Source: Candidatus Burkholderia humilis
Lineage (GTDB): Bacteria; Pseudomonadota; Gammaproteobacteria; Burkholderiales; Burkholderiaceae
Length of the DNA stretch: 64,000 nt
Reading direction: 5' to 3'
Assembly (NCBI GenBank): GCA_001184405.1
Contig: LFMX01000018.1
Coordinates: 1 to 64,000 of the forward strand
Shown piece by piece: positions 48,829 through 59,734 of the stretch. The notes under the pieces were generated by a model, which saw only the letters and a list, made by a program, of their open reading frames with translations, had not been told where the DNA came from and made no database searches. A program made the position numbers and the translations under genes. The stretch's first letter is position 1; each line of letters opens with the position of its first letter.

Positions 48829-50655
48829 TTAGTCGGCGGACGCTTCGCGGCTCGCGCGACGGCGCTCGTGCTCCTTCAAATGACGCTTGCGCAGGCGAAT
48901 CGACTGCGGCGTGACTTCGACGAGTTCGTCATCGTCGATGAACTCGACTGCGTATTCCAGCGACAGCTGAATGGGCGGAACGAGACGCACGGCTTCGTCC
49001 GTACCCGATGCACGCACGTTGGTCAGTTGCTTGCCCTTGATCGGGTTCACGACGAGGTCGTTGTCGCGGCTGTGAATGCCGATGATCATGCCTTCGTACA
49101 GCGCATCGCCCGGCGATACGAATATGCGGCCACGATCCTGCAGCTTCCACAGCGCGTAAGCAACGGCCGCGCCATCGTCCTGCGAAATCAGCACGCCGTT
49201 GCGACGCTCGCCGACCGAGCCTTCCTTCACGGGCGCGTACGAATCGAACGTGTGGCTCATCAGGCCCGTACCGCGCGTGAGCGTGAGGAACTCGCTCTGG
49301 AAGCCGATCAGACCGCGCGCCGAAATCTTGTACTCCAGACGCGTGCGGCCACGGCCGTCCGACGTCATGTCGAGCATTTCGCCCTTACGGCGGCCGAGCT
49401 CTTCCATCACGCCGCCCTGATGGCCGTCTTCGATATCGATGGTCAGGTTTTCATACGGCTCGCACTTCACGCCGTCGATTTCTTGCAGCACCACGCGCGG
49501 ATGCGACACGGCCAGTTCGTACCCTTCACGGCGCATATTTTCGACCAGAATGGTCAGGTGCAACTCGCCACGGCCCGATACTTCGAACGTGGTTTCGTCG
49601 CCGGTGTCTTTCACGCGCAGCGCGACGTTGTGATTCAGTTCCTTCGTCAGACGGTCGCGAATCTGGCGGCTCGTGACGAACTTGCCTTCCTTGCCCGCGA
49701 GCGGCGACGAATTCACGAGGAAGTTCATCGTGAGCGTCGGTTCGTCGACGGTGATCATCGGCAGCGGTTCGGGATTTTCCGGCGCGCAGATCGTCACGCC
49801 AATGCCGATTTCCTCGATACCGTTGATTAGCACGATATCGCCCGCCTGCGCTTCTTCGACCTGCACGCGCTCGAGACCGTGGAACGACAGCACCTGATTG
49901 ATCTTGCGATTCAGAATGGCGCCGTCCGGACCCGAACGCACGGTCACCTGCATGCCCGGACGGATACGGCCGCGCGCGACACGACCCACGCCGATACGGC
50001 CGACATACGAGTTGTAATCGAGCGAGGTGATTTGCAGCTGCAGCGGACCGTCCGGATCGGCCGGGCGGTCCGGCACGTGTTCGAGAATGGCTTCGAAGAG
50101 CGGACGCATGTTGCCGTCACGCGTTTCCGGATCCAGCGACGCGTAGCCGTTCAGGCCCGACGCATACACGACCGGAAAGTCGAGCTGCTCTTCGGTGGCG
50201 CCGAGCTTGTCGAACAGATCGAAAGTCTGGTTGATCACCCAGTCGATACGCGCGCCCGGACGGTCCACCTTATTGACCACGACGATCGGCTTGAGGCCGA
50301 GCGCGAGCGCCTTCTTGGTCACGAAGCGCGTTTGCGGCATCGGGCCCTCGACCACGTCGACCAGCAGCAACACGGAGTCGACCATCGACAGCACGCGCTC
50401 CACTTCACCGCCGAAGTCCGCGTGTCCCGGGGTATCGACGATATTGATGTGCGTGCCTTCGTATTCGACCGCGCAGTTCTTGGCCAGGATCGTGATGCCA
50501 CGTTCCTTTTCGATGTCGTTCGAGTCCATGACCCGTTCGGCGACCTGCTGGTTTTCACGGAACGTGCCCGATTGACGGAGCAACTGGTCGACGAGCGTAG
50601 TCTTGCCGTGGTCGACGTGGGCAATGATGGCGATATTGCGAAGGGCGCGAGTCAT
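48829..50655 (-). CDS. typA: ribosome-associated translational GTPase TypA/BipA
   Basis: TypA is a ribosome-binding GTPase related to EF-G. The 608-residue frame is intact. The P-loop is [18 protein letters not shown] (residues 9-26), the switch I region holds [11 protein letters not shown]3 is [17 protein letters not shown], and G4 is [12 protein letters not shown]. The C-terminal domain ([48 protein letters not shown]) is diagnostic of TypA. It has an extended -10 promoter element upstream and a terminator downstream, so it is a single-gene unit. Confidence 0.97.
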   Translation of the reverse strand: MTRALRNIAIIAHVDHGKTTLVDQLLRQSGTFRENQQVAERVMDSNDIEKERGITILAKNCAVEYEGTHINIVDTPGHADFGGEVERVLSMVDSVLLLVDVVEGPMPQTRFVTKKALALGLKPIVVVNKVDRPGARIDWVINQTFDLFDKLGATEEQLDFPVVYASGLNGYASLDPETRDGNMRPLFEAILEHVPDRPADPDGPLQLQITSLDYNSYVGRIGVGRVARGRIRPGMQVTVRSGPDGAILNRKINQVLSFHGLERVQVEEAQAGDIVLINGIEEIGIGVTICAPENPEPLPMITVDEPTLTMNFLVNSSPLAGKEGKFVTSRQIRDRLTKELNHNVALRVKDTGDETTFEVSGRGELHLTILVENMRREGYELAVSHPRVVLQEIDGVKCEPYENLTIDIEDGHQGGVMEELGRRKGEMLDMTSDGRGRTRLEYKISARGLIGFQSEFLTLTRGTGLMSHTFDSYAPVKEGSVGERRNGVLISQDDGAAVAYALWKLQDRGRIFVSPGDALYEGMIIGIHSRDNDLVVNPIKGKQLTNVRASGTDEAVRLVPPIQLSLEYAVEFIDDDELVEVTPQSIRLRKRHLKEHERRRASREASAD

Positions 50656-50772
50656 AGGAATGTCTTGGTTGTGCGCCGTCGGAGCGAGCGTTCCAATGGA
50701 AAACTCATTGGCTCGGCAAACCCATCTTCAAAATCGTGAAAATCACGGGCTCCGGCGCGGTGAGAACCGAAA

Positions 50773-50781
50773 ATTATAGCA
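50773..50781 (-). promoter_or_regulatory. extended -10 promoter element of typA
   Basis: On the minus strand the sequence TGCTATAAT is an extended -10 element, about 120 bases upstream of the typA start. No good -35 box is visible at the usual distance, which is common with extended -10 promoters. Confidence 0.5.
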
Positions 50782-50903
50782 CGCGCGAGTGACGATATCT
50801 CGCAATAGGACGCAACCTGTAAGTACGTCGCGTGACACCGACATCAGCGAGCGTTGATAGACGCGCATTCGGCGCGATTATTAAGCGTTCTTGGAAAACA
50901 TTC

Positions 50904-50932
50904 TTGCAGCGTCAGAAAGTCGCTCCTATAAT
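50904..50932 (+). promoter_or_regulatory. sigma70 promoter of the marR operon
   Basis: A -35 box TTGCAG (50904-50909), a spacer of 17 bases and a perfect -10 box TATAAT (50927-50932) lie 38 bases before the marR start. The stretch after it (tagtcaacta) is a short symmetric site that could bind the MarR protein; this is a guess. Confidence 0.75.
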
Positions 50933-50970
50933 ACTGCCTAGTCAACTATTGCAAGCGCACGATTATTTCA

Positions 50971-51465
50971 ATGAGCGATGCCCCGAAGTCTGACCCGATC
51001 AGCGATTACGTTATGAGCGAAAGCGTCGGCTACATGATCAGCCGCGTGCGTTCGACTATGTGGAACATGGTGACGCAGTATACGTCGTCGAAGCTCGGCA
51101 TTACTGGCGCGCAGGCAAGCATCATGTTCATGCTGGCGGTCGGAAAGTGCTCTACGGCGGCGGATATTGCGCGTGAATACGGTATCGATGCAAGCGCGGT
51201 CACGCGTCTGATCGACCGGCTGGAAAAGCGCGGATTACTGTCGCGCGTGCGCAGCGAGGCGGACCGCCGCGTCGTGCGTCTCGCGCTCACGCCTGACGGC
51301 CGCGCGATGGCCGAGAAGGTGCCGGAAATCTTCTCGCACGTGCTCGATCACCTGCTGACGGGCTTCACGCCCGAGGAAGTCGGCTTCCTCAAAAGCATGC
51401 TGCGTCGAATTCTTGCCAATTCGTGCGAGGCACCCGCAGCGGCGGCCGAGAAACCCGGCGCGTGA
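50971..51465 (+). CDS. MarR-family repressor
   Basis: MarR proteins are cytoplasmic dimeric winged-helix regulators that sense small molecules. The 164-residue frame is intact: MSDAPKSDPISDYVMSESVGYMISRVRSTMWN, then the winged helix KCSTAADIAREYGIDASAVTRLIDRLEKRGLLSRVRSEADRRVVRLALTPDGRAMAEKVPEI with the DNA-contacting wing (RSEADRRVVRL). It heads an operon with an outer membrane factor and emrA, so it probably represses this efflux operon. The strong promoter and short leader fit autoregulation. Confidence 0.93.
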   Translation: MSDAPKSDPISDYVMSESVGYMISRVRSTMWNMVTQYTSSKLGITGAQASIMFMLAVGKCSTAADIAREYGIDASAVTRLIDRLEKRGLLSRVRSEADRRVVRLALTPDGRAMAEKVPEIFSHVLDHLLTGFTPEEVGFLKSMLRRILANSCEAPAAAAEKPGA

Positions 51466-51560
51466 TTGCAGTGGCAAGTAAAACCGCGACAGAATCAGGC
51501 AAGAAAGCCTACAAAATGATTGCAACGTCAATATTCAACTCCGATCTCAAGAAACGAGCG

Positions 51561-53081
51561 ATGAAACACCTCTCCTTGTCCGCGCTTCCCGGCAAAAGTC
51601 TCTCGAAGGGCGTGCTGGCCGCCGCCGTCGCGGCGGTCTTCGTCGCGGGCTGCGCGAACTATTCAGGCATCTCCAGCGAAAAGCAGATCGCGACGACCGA
51701 CAACTATGTGTCCACGCAGAGCATCGCGGGACAAGGCGGCAACTGGCCGGCGCTCGATTGGGCAAAGCAGTTCGGCGATCCGCAACTGCCGCAACTGATC
51801 GATGAGGCGCTCGAAGGCAACCCGACGATCGCGCAAGCGCAGGCGCGCTTGGGCAAGGCATCGTCGTATATCGAAAGTTCGCGCTCGTCGCTGTATCCGA
51901 AAGTGAACGGCTCGTATTCGTGGACGCGCGAACTCTATTCGGCGAACGCCCTCTTCCCACCTCCGTACGGCGGCACGTGGTTCAGCGAGAACAACGCGCT
52001 GGCGAGCGCGTCGTGGGATCTGGATTTGTGGGGGAAGAACCGCTCGTGGCTGAATATGGCCGTGTCGCAGGAAAAAGCCGCCGAAGCCGACATGCAGCAG
52101 GCGCGCGTGACGCTCGCCACTTCGGTCGCACGCACGTACAACCAGCTCGCGCTGCTCTATGCGCTGCGTGACGTGACGCAGCGTGAAATCGCCAATCGCG
52201 AGAATGTCGGGCGCATCACGAACGGGCGCGTCGCGGCGGGTCTCGACACCAACGTCGAACGCCGCACCGCCGAAGGCAATGTCGCAACGAGCCAGACGAA
52301 TTTGAGCGAGCTCGACGGACAGATCGAATCGGTGCGTTATCAGTTGGCGGCGCTGCTCGGCAAAGGACCGGATCGCGGTTTGCAGATCGCCAAGCAGGTG
52401 ATCGATCCGAACATCAACGTGCTCGTGCCGGACAACATACCTGCCGATCTCGTCTCGCGCCGCCCGGATATCGTCGCGGCGCGCTGGCAGGTCGAAGCGG
52501 CGACGCACAACATCAAGGAAGCGAAGGCCGAGTTTTTCCCGGACATCAATCTCGCTGCAGGCTTCGGTTTCGATGCGTTTGGCTGGGGCCGTTTCCTTCA
52601 GTCGAGCAGCCGTCAGATTCAGGCGGGGCCGGCTATCCACTTGCCGATTTTCGATGCCGGCGTGTTGCGCGCGCAGTTGAAAGGCCGCTACGCCGATTTC
52701 GAAGGCGATGTCGCGAACTACAACCAGACGCTGATTAACGCGCTGAACGATGTGGCGAGCAACCTTTCCGCGATCCGCGCACTCGACAAGCAGATGGGCG
52801 ACGCGCAACGCGCGCTCGGCGCGGCGACGAGCGCGTACAACCTTGCGGTGATCCGCTACAAGGCCGGTTTGTCGCCGCAGTTGCAGGTGTTGACGGCGGA
52901 CCAGAATCGCCTCGCCAACGAGCAGACGGTCACGAATCTGCGCTTGAGGCGCAGCGATTTGCAGATCGCGCTGATCAAGTCGCTCGGCGGCGGATTCGAT
53001 GCGACGACGAGCAATCTCGCCATCGACGGCAGCGGGCAGAAAGTGTCCGCTGACAAGAATACGAAGCAGGCGGCTAACTAA
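51561..53081 (+). CDS. outer membrane efflux lipoprotein (NodT family)
   Basis: This is a TolC-like trimeric channel lipoprotein. The 506-residue frame is intact. The start at 51561 (MKHLSLSALPGKSLSKGVLAAAVAAVFVAGCANYSG) gives a lipoprotein signal with lipobox VAGC and the lipidated Cys at about residue 31. Two similar halves each contain long helices (ALEGNPTIAQAQARLGKASSYIESSRSSLYPKV and RRPDIVAARWQVEAATHNIKEAKAEFFPDINLAAGFG). A longer open frame upstream overlaps marR and is not a likely start. It is in the emr operon before emrA. Confidence 0.93.
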   Translation: MKHLSLSALPGKSLSKGVLAAAVAAVFVAGCANYSGISSEKQIATTDNYVSTQSIAGQGGNWPALDWAKQFGDPQLPQLIDEALEGNPTIAQAQARLGKASSYIESSRSSLYPKVNGSYSWTRELYSANALFPPPYGGTWFSENNALASASWDLDLWGKNRSWLNMAVSQEKAAEADMQQARVTLATSVARTYNQLALLYALRDVTQREIANRENVGRITNGRVAAGLDTNVERRTAEGNVATSQTNLSELDGQIESVRYQLAALLGKGPDRGLQIAKQVIDPNINVLVPDNIPADLVSRRPDIVAARWQVEAATHNIKEAKAEFFPDINLAAGFGFDAFGWGRFLQSSSRQIQAGPAIHLPIFDAGVLRAQLKGRYADFEGDVANYNQTLINALNDVASNLSAIRALDKQMGDAQRALGAATSAYNLAVIRYKAGLSPQLQVLTADQNRLANEQTVTNLRLRRSDLQIALIKSLGGGFDATTSNLAIDGSGQKVSADKNTKQAAN

Positions 53082-53132
53082 GCCGCGCTACAGAACACGC
53101 ATCAAGATAAAACGGAACATTCGGAGCCTTTC

Positions 53133-54401
53133 ATGAGCGACCCTCAACAAAACGCCGCCGCCGCTGCGCCTGCGCCTGCGCCGAAGCAGAGCAACGGCAA
53201 ACGCCGCCGGCTGATGACGCTGATCGTGCTCGTCATCATCATCGCCGCTGTGGCGTACGGGCTGTACTACTTCCTCATCGCGCGTTTCCATGAGACGACC
53301 GACGACGCCTACGTCAACGGCAATGTCGTGCAAATCACGCCGCAAGTCACGGGCACGGTCATTTCCGTGAACGCAGACGATACGCAGACCGTGAAGATCG
53401 GCGATCCGCTCGTCTCGCTCGATCCCGCCGATTCGAAAGTCGCGCTGGATTCCGCCGAAGCGAATCTCTCGCAGACGGTGCGTCAGGTGCGCACGTTCTT
53501 CGTCAACAACAACCAGTACGAAGCGCAGATCGCGCTGCGCCGTTCCGACTTGTCGCGCGCGCAGGACGATCTGAAGCGCCGTATGCAGGTGGCGCAGACG
53601 GGCGCGGTATCGCAGGAAGAAATTTCGCATGCACGCGATGCCGTCCGTGGCGCGCAAGCCGCGCTCGACGCCGCCGAACAGGAACTCGCGTCGAACCGCT
53701 CGCTGACCGCGAACACGACGATCGTCGATCATCCGAACGTGCTCGCCGCTGCCGCGAAGGTCCGCGATTCGTACATCAACTACGCGCGCAACACGCTGCC
53801 CGCGCCGGTGACGGGTTATGTCGCGAAGCGCTCGGTGCAGGTCGGTCAGCGCGTCGCGCCGGGCAATCCGTTGATGGCGATCGTGCCGCTCAACGGCGTC
53901 TGGGTCGATGCCAACTTCAAGGAAGTGCAGCTCAAGCATATGCGCATCGGTCAGCCGGTTGAACTGACGGCGGATCTGTACGGTTCGAGCGTCGGGTATC
54001 ACGGCAAGGTGATCGGCTTTTCGGCGGGCACGGGTTCGGCGTTCTCGCTGCTGCCCGCGCAAAACGCCACGGGCAACTGGATCAAGGTCGTGCAGCGTCT
54101 GCCGGTGCGGATTCAACTCGATCCGAAGGAACTTGAACAGCATCCGCTGCGCATCGGTTTGTCGATGGATGTGGACGTGACCATCAAGGACGAACAGGGC
54201 GGCAACCTCGGCGCCGCGCCGAACACGGTGTATCAGACCAACGTGTTCGATAACTACGGCGCACAGGCCGATCAGGAAATCGCGCGGATCATTCAGCAGA
54301 ACGCGGGCACGGGCGCCGGTTCGCAAGGCGCGCCGAGCGCGTCTTCGTCGACGCACGGCAAGAGCGCGGCCAAGTCCGCGTCCGTCGCCAAGCTGATGTA
54401 A
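53133..54401 (+). CDS. emrA: membrane fusion protein of an EmrAB-type pump
   Basis: EmrA is the periplasmic adaptor linking an MFS exporter with an outer-membrane channel. The 422-residue frame is intact. After a short cytoplasmic tail there is one membrane helix (LMTLIVLVIIIAAVAYGLYYFLIA), then the HlyD motifs TDDAYVNGNVVQITPQVTGTVISVNADDTQTVKIGDPLVSLDPAD and a coiled coil (SLSQTVRQVRTFF to EQELASNRSLTAN), and the lipoyl-like part APVTGYVAKRSVQVGQRVAPGNPLMAIVPL. Its transporter partner emrB is deleted, so the pump cannot work. Confidence 0.96.
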   Translation: MSDPQQNAAAAAPAPAPKQSNGKRRRLMTLIVLVIIIAAVAYGLYYFLIARFHETTDDAYVNGNVVQITPQVTGTVISVNADDTQTVKIGDPLVSLDPADSKVALDSAEANLSQTVRQVRTFFVNNNQYEAQIALRRSDLSRAQDDLKRRMQVAQTGAVSQEEISHARDAVRGAQAALDAAEQELASNRSLTANTTIVDHPNVLAAAAKVRDSYINYARNTLPAPVTGYVAKRSVQVGQRVAPGNPLMAIVPLNGVWVDANFKEVQLKHMRIGQPVELTADLYGSSVGYHGKVIGFSAGTGSAFSLLPAQNATGNWIKVVQRLPVRIQLDPKELEQHPLRIGLSMDVDVTIKDEQGGNLGAAPNTVYQTNVFDNYGAQADQEIARIIQQNAGTGAGSQGAPSASSSTHGKSAAKSASVAKLM

Positions 54402-54407
54402 CGCGTC

Positions 54408-55231
54408 ATGTCTCAGCAAAACGTCGTAATTGACGGCAGAGCATCCGGTCGTCGATCTGTCGCTGTTCGCGCTGCGCAATTTCTCGGGTGGAACGATCGC
54501 GCTGTCGGTCGGCTACGGCTTGTACTTCGGCAATCTCGTGCTGTTGCCGCTGTGGTTGCAGACGGTCATCGGCTATACGGCAACCGATGCCGGTCTGGTG
54601 ATGGCGCCGGTCGGACTTTTCGCCGTGCTGCTCTCGCCGATCACCGGCAAGTTCCTGCCACGCACCGATCCGCGCCGGATCGCGACGGCGGCGTTTCTCG
54701 TGTTCGCGCTGTGTTTCTGGATGCGCTCGCGTTACACGACCGGCGTCGATACGTGGTTGCTTACGCTGCCCACTTTGATTCAGGGTATCGCCGCGATGGC
54801 CGGCTTCTTCATTCCGCTCGTGTCGATCACGCTGTCGGGCTTGCCGGGGCATCGCATTCCGGCGGCGTCTGGTCTGTCGAACTTCGTGCGGATCATGTAC
54901 GGCGGTATCGGCACGTCGATTTTCTCGACGGCGTGGGAACATCGGTCGATCGTGCATCACTCGTAACTGGTGGAACAGGGCACCGTGTTCAATCCGGTCT
55001 TCAACAACTTGATGCAGCAGATGCAATCGCTCGGGATGTCGCAGGATCAGGCGCTGGGTCTGTTCAACAGCATGGCGACGCAGCAGGCCGCGCAGCTCGG
55101 TGAACGATATGTTCTATATCTCGGCGGGGATTTTTGTCACGCTGATCGGCTGATCTGGATTACCAAGCCTGAGCGATCGGGCGGCGGGGGATTCGGCGGC
55201 GGCATCGGCGGCGCATTCATTGATTCGTTGA
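54408..55231 (+). pseudogene. emrB: MFS drug exporter EmrB, large internal deletion
   Basis: The start is normal (MSQQNVVI, right after emrA), but from about 54433 the sequence jumps directly to LTAEHPVVDLSLFALRNFSGGTIALSVGYGLYFGNLVLLPLWLQ, which is normally past the middle of the protein. About 250 codons, with the first eight helices, are therefore missing. Later a TAA at 54964-54966 replaces a Gln codon (HHSQLVEQ), a frameshift lies near 55100 and another near 55152; the remains of the C-terminus are LIWITKPERSGGGGFGGGIGGAF. The pump is destroyed. The genes before it are intact. Confidence 0.92.
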
Positions 55232-55233
55232 GT

Positions 55234-55271
55234 AATAAAAAAGCCCGGATGTTTGTCCGGGCTTTTTTATT
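55234..55271. terminator. bidirectional intrinsic terminator
   Basis: A 16-base-pair stem (55234-55249 with 55256-55271) begins with AATAAAAAA and ends with TTTTTTATT. It serves emrB and the convergent truB. Confidence 0.9.
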
Positions 55272-56193
55272 ACTGCGCAGTGACGATCAACCGCTCGGGC
55301 CTCAACACGCCCTCGCCCGCTTTCGCGACGCCGAGCAGCCGCCCGCCTTCCTGCGCATATACGCGCACGCGGCCCTCTTCGAGACGCGTTTGCACGATAT
55401 CCGCAAGCCGCAAACGCTGGCCGTGAAGAAAGCACTGGGTCGCTTCGTCATCGAGCTGAACGGCCGGGAATGTGGATAGCAACGCATCGACCGGTTGAAG
55501 GCGCTCGTCGCGTTGCGCCTCGTTCAGCGCCGCCAATTCATCGAGCGTAACCGCATGTTCGAGCGTCAACGCGCCGACGCCCGTGCGCCGCAGCGCCGTC
55601 AGATGCGCGCCGCACTTGAGCGCCTCGCCGATATCCTCAGCCAGCGTGCGCACATACGTGCCCTTGCTGCACGTCACGCGAAACGTCACCAGCGGCAGCG
55701 CACACGCGATCATCTGCAATGCGTGAATCGTGACCTGACGGCCTTCGCGCTCCACCGTCTGCCCGGCGCGCGCGTATTCGTAAAGCGGCTTGCCGTCGCG
55801 CTTCAAGGCGGAGTACATCGGCGGAACCTGCACGATATCGCCGAGAAACTTCGTCATCGCTTCCTTGACCGCCGCTTCGTCACATAGAACGTCGCGCGTG
55901 TCGATCGCTTCACCTTCGGCATCGCCCGTCGTCGTGCGAATACCGAGGCGCATTGTCGCTTCGTACGTCTTGTCGGCGTCGAGCAAGTCCTGCGAAAACT
56001 TCGTCGCTTCGCCGAAGCACAGCGGCAACAACCCGGTCGCGAGCGGATCGAGCGTGCCCGTGTGGCCCGCCTTCTTCGCGAGATAAATGCGCTTGGCCTT
56101 GATCAACGCATCGTTGCTCGACAGACCGAGCGGCTTGTCGAGCAGCAACACGCCATTCAGCGCGCGGCGGGGAATCTTCGGACCGCCTTTCAC
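55270..56193 (-). CDS. truB: tRNA pseudouridine-55 synthase
   Basis: TruB makes pseudouridine 55 in the T-loop of tRNAs. The 307-residue frame is intact. The catalytic Asp is in GHTGTLDPLATGLLPLCFG (about residue 48). The GTG start at 56193 follows the rbfA stop without a gap (MKGGPKIPRRALNGVLLLDKPLGLSSNDALIKAKRIY). The PUA-like C-terminus (LQPVDALLSTFPAVQLDDEATQCFLHGQRLRL) is present. It is the last gene of the rimP operon and ends in the terminator shared with emrB. Confidence 0.96.
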   Translation of the reverse strand: MKGGPKIPRRALNGVLLLDKPLGLSSNDALIKAKRIYLAKKAGHTGTLDPLATGLLPLCFGEATKFSQDLLDADKTYEATMRLGIRTTTGDAEGEAIDTRDVLCDEAAVKEAMTKFLGDIVQVPPMYSALKRDGKPLYEYARAGQTVEREGRQVTIHALQMIACALPLVTFRVTCSKGTYVRTLAEDIGEALKCGAHLTALRRTGVGALTLEHAVTLDELAALNEAQRDERLQPVDALLSTFPAVQLDDEATQCFLHGQRLRLADIVQTRLEEGRVRVYAQEGGRLLGVAKAGEGVLRPERLIVTAQ

Positions 56194-56580
56194 TCACGCG
56201 CCTTCTTGATCGTCGTCTGCATCTTTCGAGCGCGTCGCGTTCGCTTCATCGATCAGCCTCGACATTTCCACGGCCTTTTCGATCGTCTGGTCGTAGTGGA
56301 AATGCAGCGTCGGCACCGTATGAATATGCAGACGCTTGAACAGCAGATTGTGCAGATGCCCCGCTGCGTGGTTCAGGCCTTCCTGCGTCTGCTTCGGGTC
56401 GCCGGTGAGCGTCGTGAAATAGACCTTCGCGTGCGCGTAATCGGGCGTCAGTTCGACGCTCTGAATCGTTACCATCCCGATGCGCGGATCTTTCACTTCG
56501 CGCATCAGTTCGGAAAGATCGCGCTGAATCTGATCCGTGATCTGCACATTGCGATTCGCGGAAGTCCGTTTTTTAGCCAT
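56194..56580 (-). CDS. rbfA: ribosome-binding factor A
   Basis: RbfA helps mature the 30S subunit 5' domain. The 128-residue frame is intact, with the KH-like fold: [49 protein letters not shown], and [38 protein letters not shown]. The length fits the family. It is placed between infB and truB, and its stop directly precedes the GTG of truB. Confidence 0.96.
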   Translation of the reverse strand: MAKKRTSANRNVQITDQIQRDLSELMREVKDPRIGMVTIQSVELTPDYAHAKVYFTTLTGDPKQTQEGLNHAAGHLHNLLFKRLHIHTVPTLHFHYDQTIEKAVEMSRLIDEANATRSKDADDDQEGA

Positions 56581-56612
56581 GATGTTGTTCCATTTCTCTG
56601 CAAGCGCCGCGC

Positions 56613-56652
56613 CAATAAAAAAGGCGGAGCGAGCTGTGAGGCCCGCTTCGCC
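56613..56652 (-). terminator. possible hairpin terminator between infB and rbfA
   Basis: On the minus strand a nine-base stem with one mismatch is followed by TTTTTTATT. It may reduce transcription of rbfA-truB relative to infB; complete termination would need another promoter. Confidence 0.45.
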
Positions 56653-56674
56653 CTTGGCTTGCGTGCTTAATGCA

Positions 56675-59641
56675 TTACAGCGTACGCGCCACTTCCGTCA
56701 CTTCGAAGACTTCGAACTGATCGCCTTCGACGATATCGCTGAAGTTCTTGATCGACATACCGCACTCGAAGCCCTGACGCACTTCCTTGACGTCGTCCTT
56801 GAAGCGCTTGAGCGAATCCAGCTCGCCGGTATGGATTACGACGTTGTTGCGGATCACGCGCACCGACGAGGAACGCTTGACCACGCCGTCCGTGACCATA
56901 CAACCCGCGATCAGACCGACCTTCGGCACGTGAATGACCTGACGCACCTCGACCATGCCCGTCACCGTCTCGCGCTTCTCCGGCGCGAGCATGCCGGACA
57001 TCGCCGCCTTCACCTCATCCACAGCGTCATAGATGATGTTGTAGTAGCGGATGTCGATGCCATTCGCCTCGGCCACCTTGCGCGCCTGTACATCTGCACG
57101 CGTGTTGAAGCCGATGATGACCGCCTTCGATGCCGTCGCCAGATTGACGTCCGATTCGCTGATCGCGCCGACCGCGCTGTGCACGATCTGTACGCGCACT
57201 TCGCTCGTCGACAGCTTGAGCAGCGACTGCACCAGCGCTTCCTGCGAACCCTGCACGTCCGCCTTGACGATGAGCGGCAGGTTCTGCACTTCGCCTTCGC
57301 CCATTTGCTCGAGCATGTTTTCGAGCTTGGCGGCCTGTTGCTTGGCCAGCTTCACATCGCGGAACTTGCCCTGACGGAACAGCGCGATTTCGCGCGCCTT
57401 GCGCTCGTCCGGCAGCACGATGACTTCCTCGCCCGCCGCCGGCACTTCCGACAGACCCTGAATTTCCACCGGAATCGACGGACCTGCGGACTTCGTCGGC
57501 TTGCCGGTTTCGTCCAGCATGGCCCGCACACGACCGTACGCGCTGCCCGCCAGAACCACGTCGCCGCGGTTCAGCGTGCCCGACTGCACGAGGATGGTCG
57601 CGACCGCGCCCTTGCCCTTGTCCAGCTTCGCTTCGATGACGAGCCCCTTCGCAGCGGCTTCCACCGGCGCGGTGAGTTCGAGCACTTCGGCCTGCAGCAA
57701 CACGTTTTCCAGCAGATCGTCGATGCCCTTACCGGTCTTCGCGGACACTTCGATGAACGGCGAATCGCCGCCGTACTCTTCCGGTACCACGCCTTCCGCG
57801 ACGAGTTCCTGCTTCACGCGGTCCGGGTTGGCTTCCAGCTTGTCGATCTTGTTGATCGCGACGACGATCGGCACGCCGCCCGCCTTCGCGTGGGCGATCG
57901 CTTCCTTCGTCTGCGGCATTACGCCGTCATCCGCTGCAACCACCAGAATGACGATGTCGGTCGCCTTCGCACCGCGAGCACGCATGGCCGTGAAGGCCTC
58001 GTGACCCGGTGTATCGAGGAAGGTGATGACGCCGCGCGGCGTATCGACGTGATATGCGCCGATATGCTGCGTGATGCCGCCCGCTTCGCCCGCCGCCACT
58101 TTCGCGCGACGGATGTAGTCCAGGAGCGAGGTCTTGCCGTGGTCGACGTGACCCATGACGGTGACGACCGGCGGACGCGGCAGCTTTTTTGCCGTATCTT
58201 CCGTCGCTTCGCCTTCGATCAGCAGCGCTTCCGGATCGTCCAGCTTCGCCGCGACCGCGCGATGGCCCAGTTCCTCGACGACGATCATCGCCGTTTCCTG
58301 ATCCAGCACCTGGTTGATCGTGACCATCTGGCCGAGCTTCATCATCACCTTGATGACTTCAGAAGCCTTCACCGACATCTTGTGCGCGAGGTCCGCGACC
58401 GAAATGGTTTCCGGTACGTGCACTTCACGGACGATCGGTTCGGTCGGCGCCTGGAACAATGTTTGTTCCTGATGCTTGCCGCGTCCCTTCGGACCGCCGC
58501 GCCAGCCGCGATCGACGCCGCCGCTGGTGTCGCCGCGCGTCTTCATGCCGCGGCGTTTCGATGCGTCGTCTTGCTGCGACCAGCCGCCCTTGCCGCCGGC
58601 CTTCTTCTTGTCGCCTGCGCCTGCGGGCGCCGTCGTCGACGGAGCCGCCGCGCCGCCGGCCGCCGGCTTCTTCGCCGCTGCCGGACGCGCGGCCTGCGCG
58701 CCTTCTGACTTCGCGGGCTTGTGCAGCGTACCCTTCGCTTCGGCGGCCTTGGCCGGTTCCGGCGCTTTCACTTGCGCCTTGCGCGGCGTGTTCATCATTT
58801 CGCGGATTGCGCGCGCTTCGGCTTCCGCCGCCGCACGACGCTTCGCGATGGCTTCCTGCTCGGCGCGCGCCTTGTCGGCGGCGGCCTTCGCGTTTTCTTC
58901 CGCCTTCTTGGCGGCTTCACGCTGCGCGGCGCGCGTGCTCGCGGCTTTCTCTTCCGTGGCCTTTTCGGCGGCTTCGCGTTGCGCGTCGTCGTTAGCCGGC
59001 TTGGTTTCGGGCTTCGCTTCGGCTGCGACCGGCGTGCGCGCTTCCTGACGCGCAGCCTGCGCCGTACGCGAAATTTCCGCTGCCTGAGCCGCTGCCGCCG
59101 CGCGCCGCGCCGCCTCTTCTTCCTGCTTCTTGCGCTCGGCTTCCGCCGCTTCCTCGCGGGCGCGGCGCTCGGCTTCTTCCTGCTCGAGCTTCGCCTGACG
59201 TTCCTTCAGCCCGCGCTCTTCGCGTTCGAGCTGTTCCGCGGCGCGGCGCGCTTCTTCCTCGCGGCGCTGCAGTTCGGCCTCGTCGACTTCCGGCTCTTCG
59301 ACATGATTAGCCGCCGGCTCCTGCTGCTCCGCGCCGGTTTCATCGCGTTTCACGAACACACGCTTCTTGCGCACCTCGACCTGAATGGTGCGAGCTTTAC
59401 CCGTTGCGTCGGATTGCTTGATTTCCGACGTATGCCGGCGGGTCAGAGTGATCTTGCGCTTGTCTGCGTCGGCGGAGCCGTGCGACTTGCGCAAATGATC
59501 GAGCAGACGCGCCTTGTCCGTCTCGGACAGGTCGTCGTTCGCGCTCGCTTTCTGGACGCCAGCGGCCTGCAGTTGCTCCAGCAGCACGCCTGCAGGCATT
59601 TTCAGTTCCGCGGCAAATTGGGCTACGTTGTTACTCGCCAT
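56675..59641 (-). CDS. infB: translation initiation factor IF-2
   Basis: IF-2 brings initiator tRNA to the ribosome. The 988-residue frame is intact. The N-terminal part ([38 protein letters not shown]) is the small IF2 N-domain, then follow a long charged Ala/Glu/Arg-rich stretch (residues about 120-390) and a second IF2 N-domain ([31 protein letters not shown]). The G domain has [40 protein letters not shown] and [15 protein letters not shown], and domains II to IV end with [16 protein letters not shown]. It is in the operon after nusA. Confidence 0.97.
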   Translation of the reverse strand: MASNNVAQFAAELKMPAGVLLEQLQAAGVQKASANDDLSETDKARLLDHLRKSHGSADADKRKITLTRRHTSEIKQSDATGKARTIQVEVRKKRVFVKRDETGAEQQEPAANHVEEPEVDEAELQRREEEARRAAEQLEREERGLKERQAKLEQEEAERRAREEAAEAERKKQEEEAARRAAAAAQAAEISRTAQAARQEARTPVAAEAKPETKPANDDAQREAAEKATEEKAASTRAAQREAAKKAEENAKAAADKARAEQEAIAKRRAAAEAEARAIREMMNTPRKAQVKAPEPAKAAEAKGTLHKPAKSEGAQAARPAAAKKPAAGGAAAPSTTAPAGAGDKKKAGGKGGWSQQDDASKRRGMKTRGDTSGGVDRGWRGGPKGRGKHQEQTLFQAPTEPIVREVHVPETISVADLAHKMSVKASEVIKVMMKLGQMVTINQVLDQETAMIVVEELGHRAVAAKLDDPEALLIEGEATEDTAKKLPRPPVVTVMGHVDHGKTSLLDYIRRAKVAAGEAGGITQHIGAYHVDTPRGVITFLDTPGHEAFTAMRARGAKATDIVILVVAADDGVMPQTKEAIAHAKAGGVPIVVAINKIDKLEANPDRVKQELVAEGVVPEEYGGDSPFIEVSAKTGKGIDDLLENVLLQAEVLELTAPVEAAAKGLVIEAKLDKGKGAVATILVQSGTLNRGDVVLAGSAYGRVRAMLDETGKPTKSAGPSIPVEIQGLSEVPAAGEEVIVLPDERKAREIALFRQGKFRDVKLAKQQAAKLENMLEQMGEGEVQNLPLIVKADVQGSQEALVQSLLKLSTSEVRVQIVHSAVGAISESDVNLATASKAVIIGFNTRADVQARKVAEANGIDIRYYNIIYDAVDEVKAAMSGMLAPEKRETVTGMVEVRQVIHVPKVGLIAGCMVTDGVVKRSSSVRVIRNNVVIHTGELDSLKRFKDDVKEVRQGFECGMSIKNFSDIVEGDQFEVFEVTEVARTL

Positions 59642-59734
59642 TCATTCCTCTTGGTGCAAGGACATTTCCTTGCGGTTAGATCGGGGTCAGGCGGCCGAAC
59701 TGGCCGCCAAATTTCAGTGCGCCATGGTCATTTC

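Noticed and set aside
56537-58708. 723-codon open frame on the plus strand opposite infB
   Set aside because: It is antisense to infB and lacks any domain; such long antisense frames are common in GC-rich genomes.
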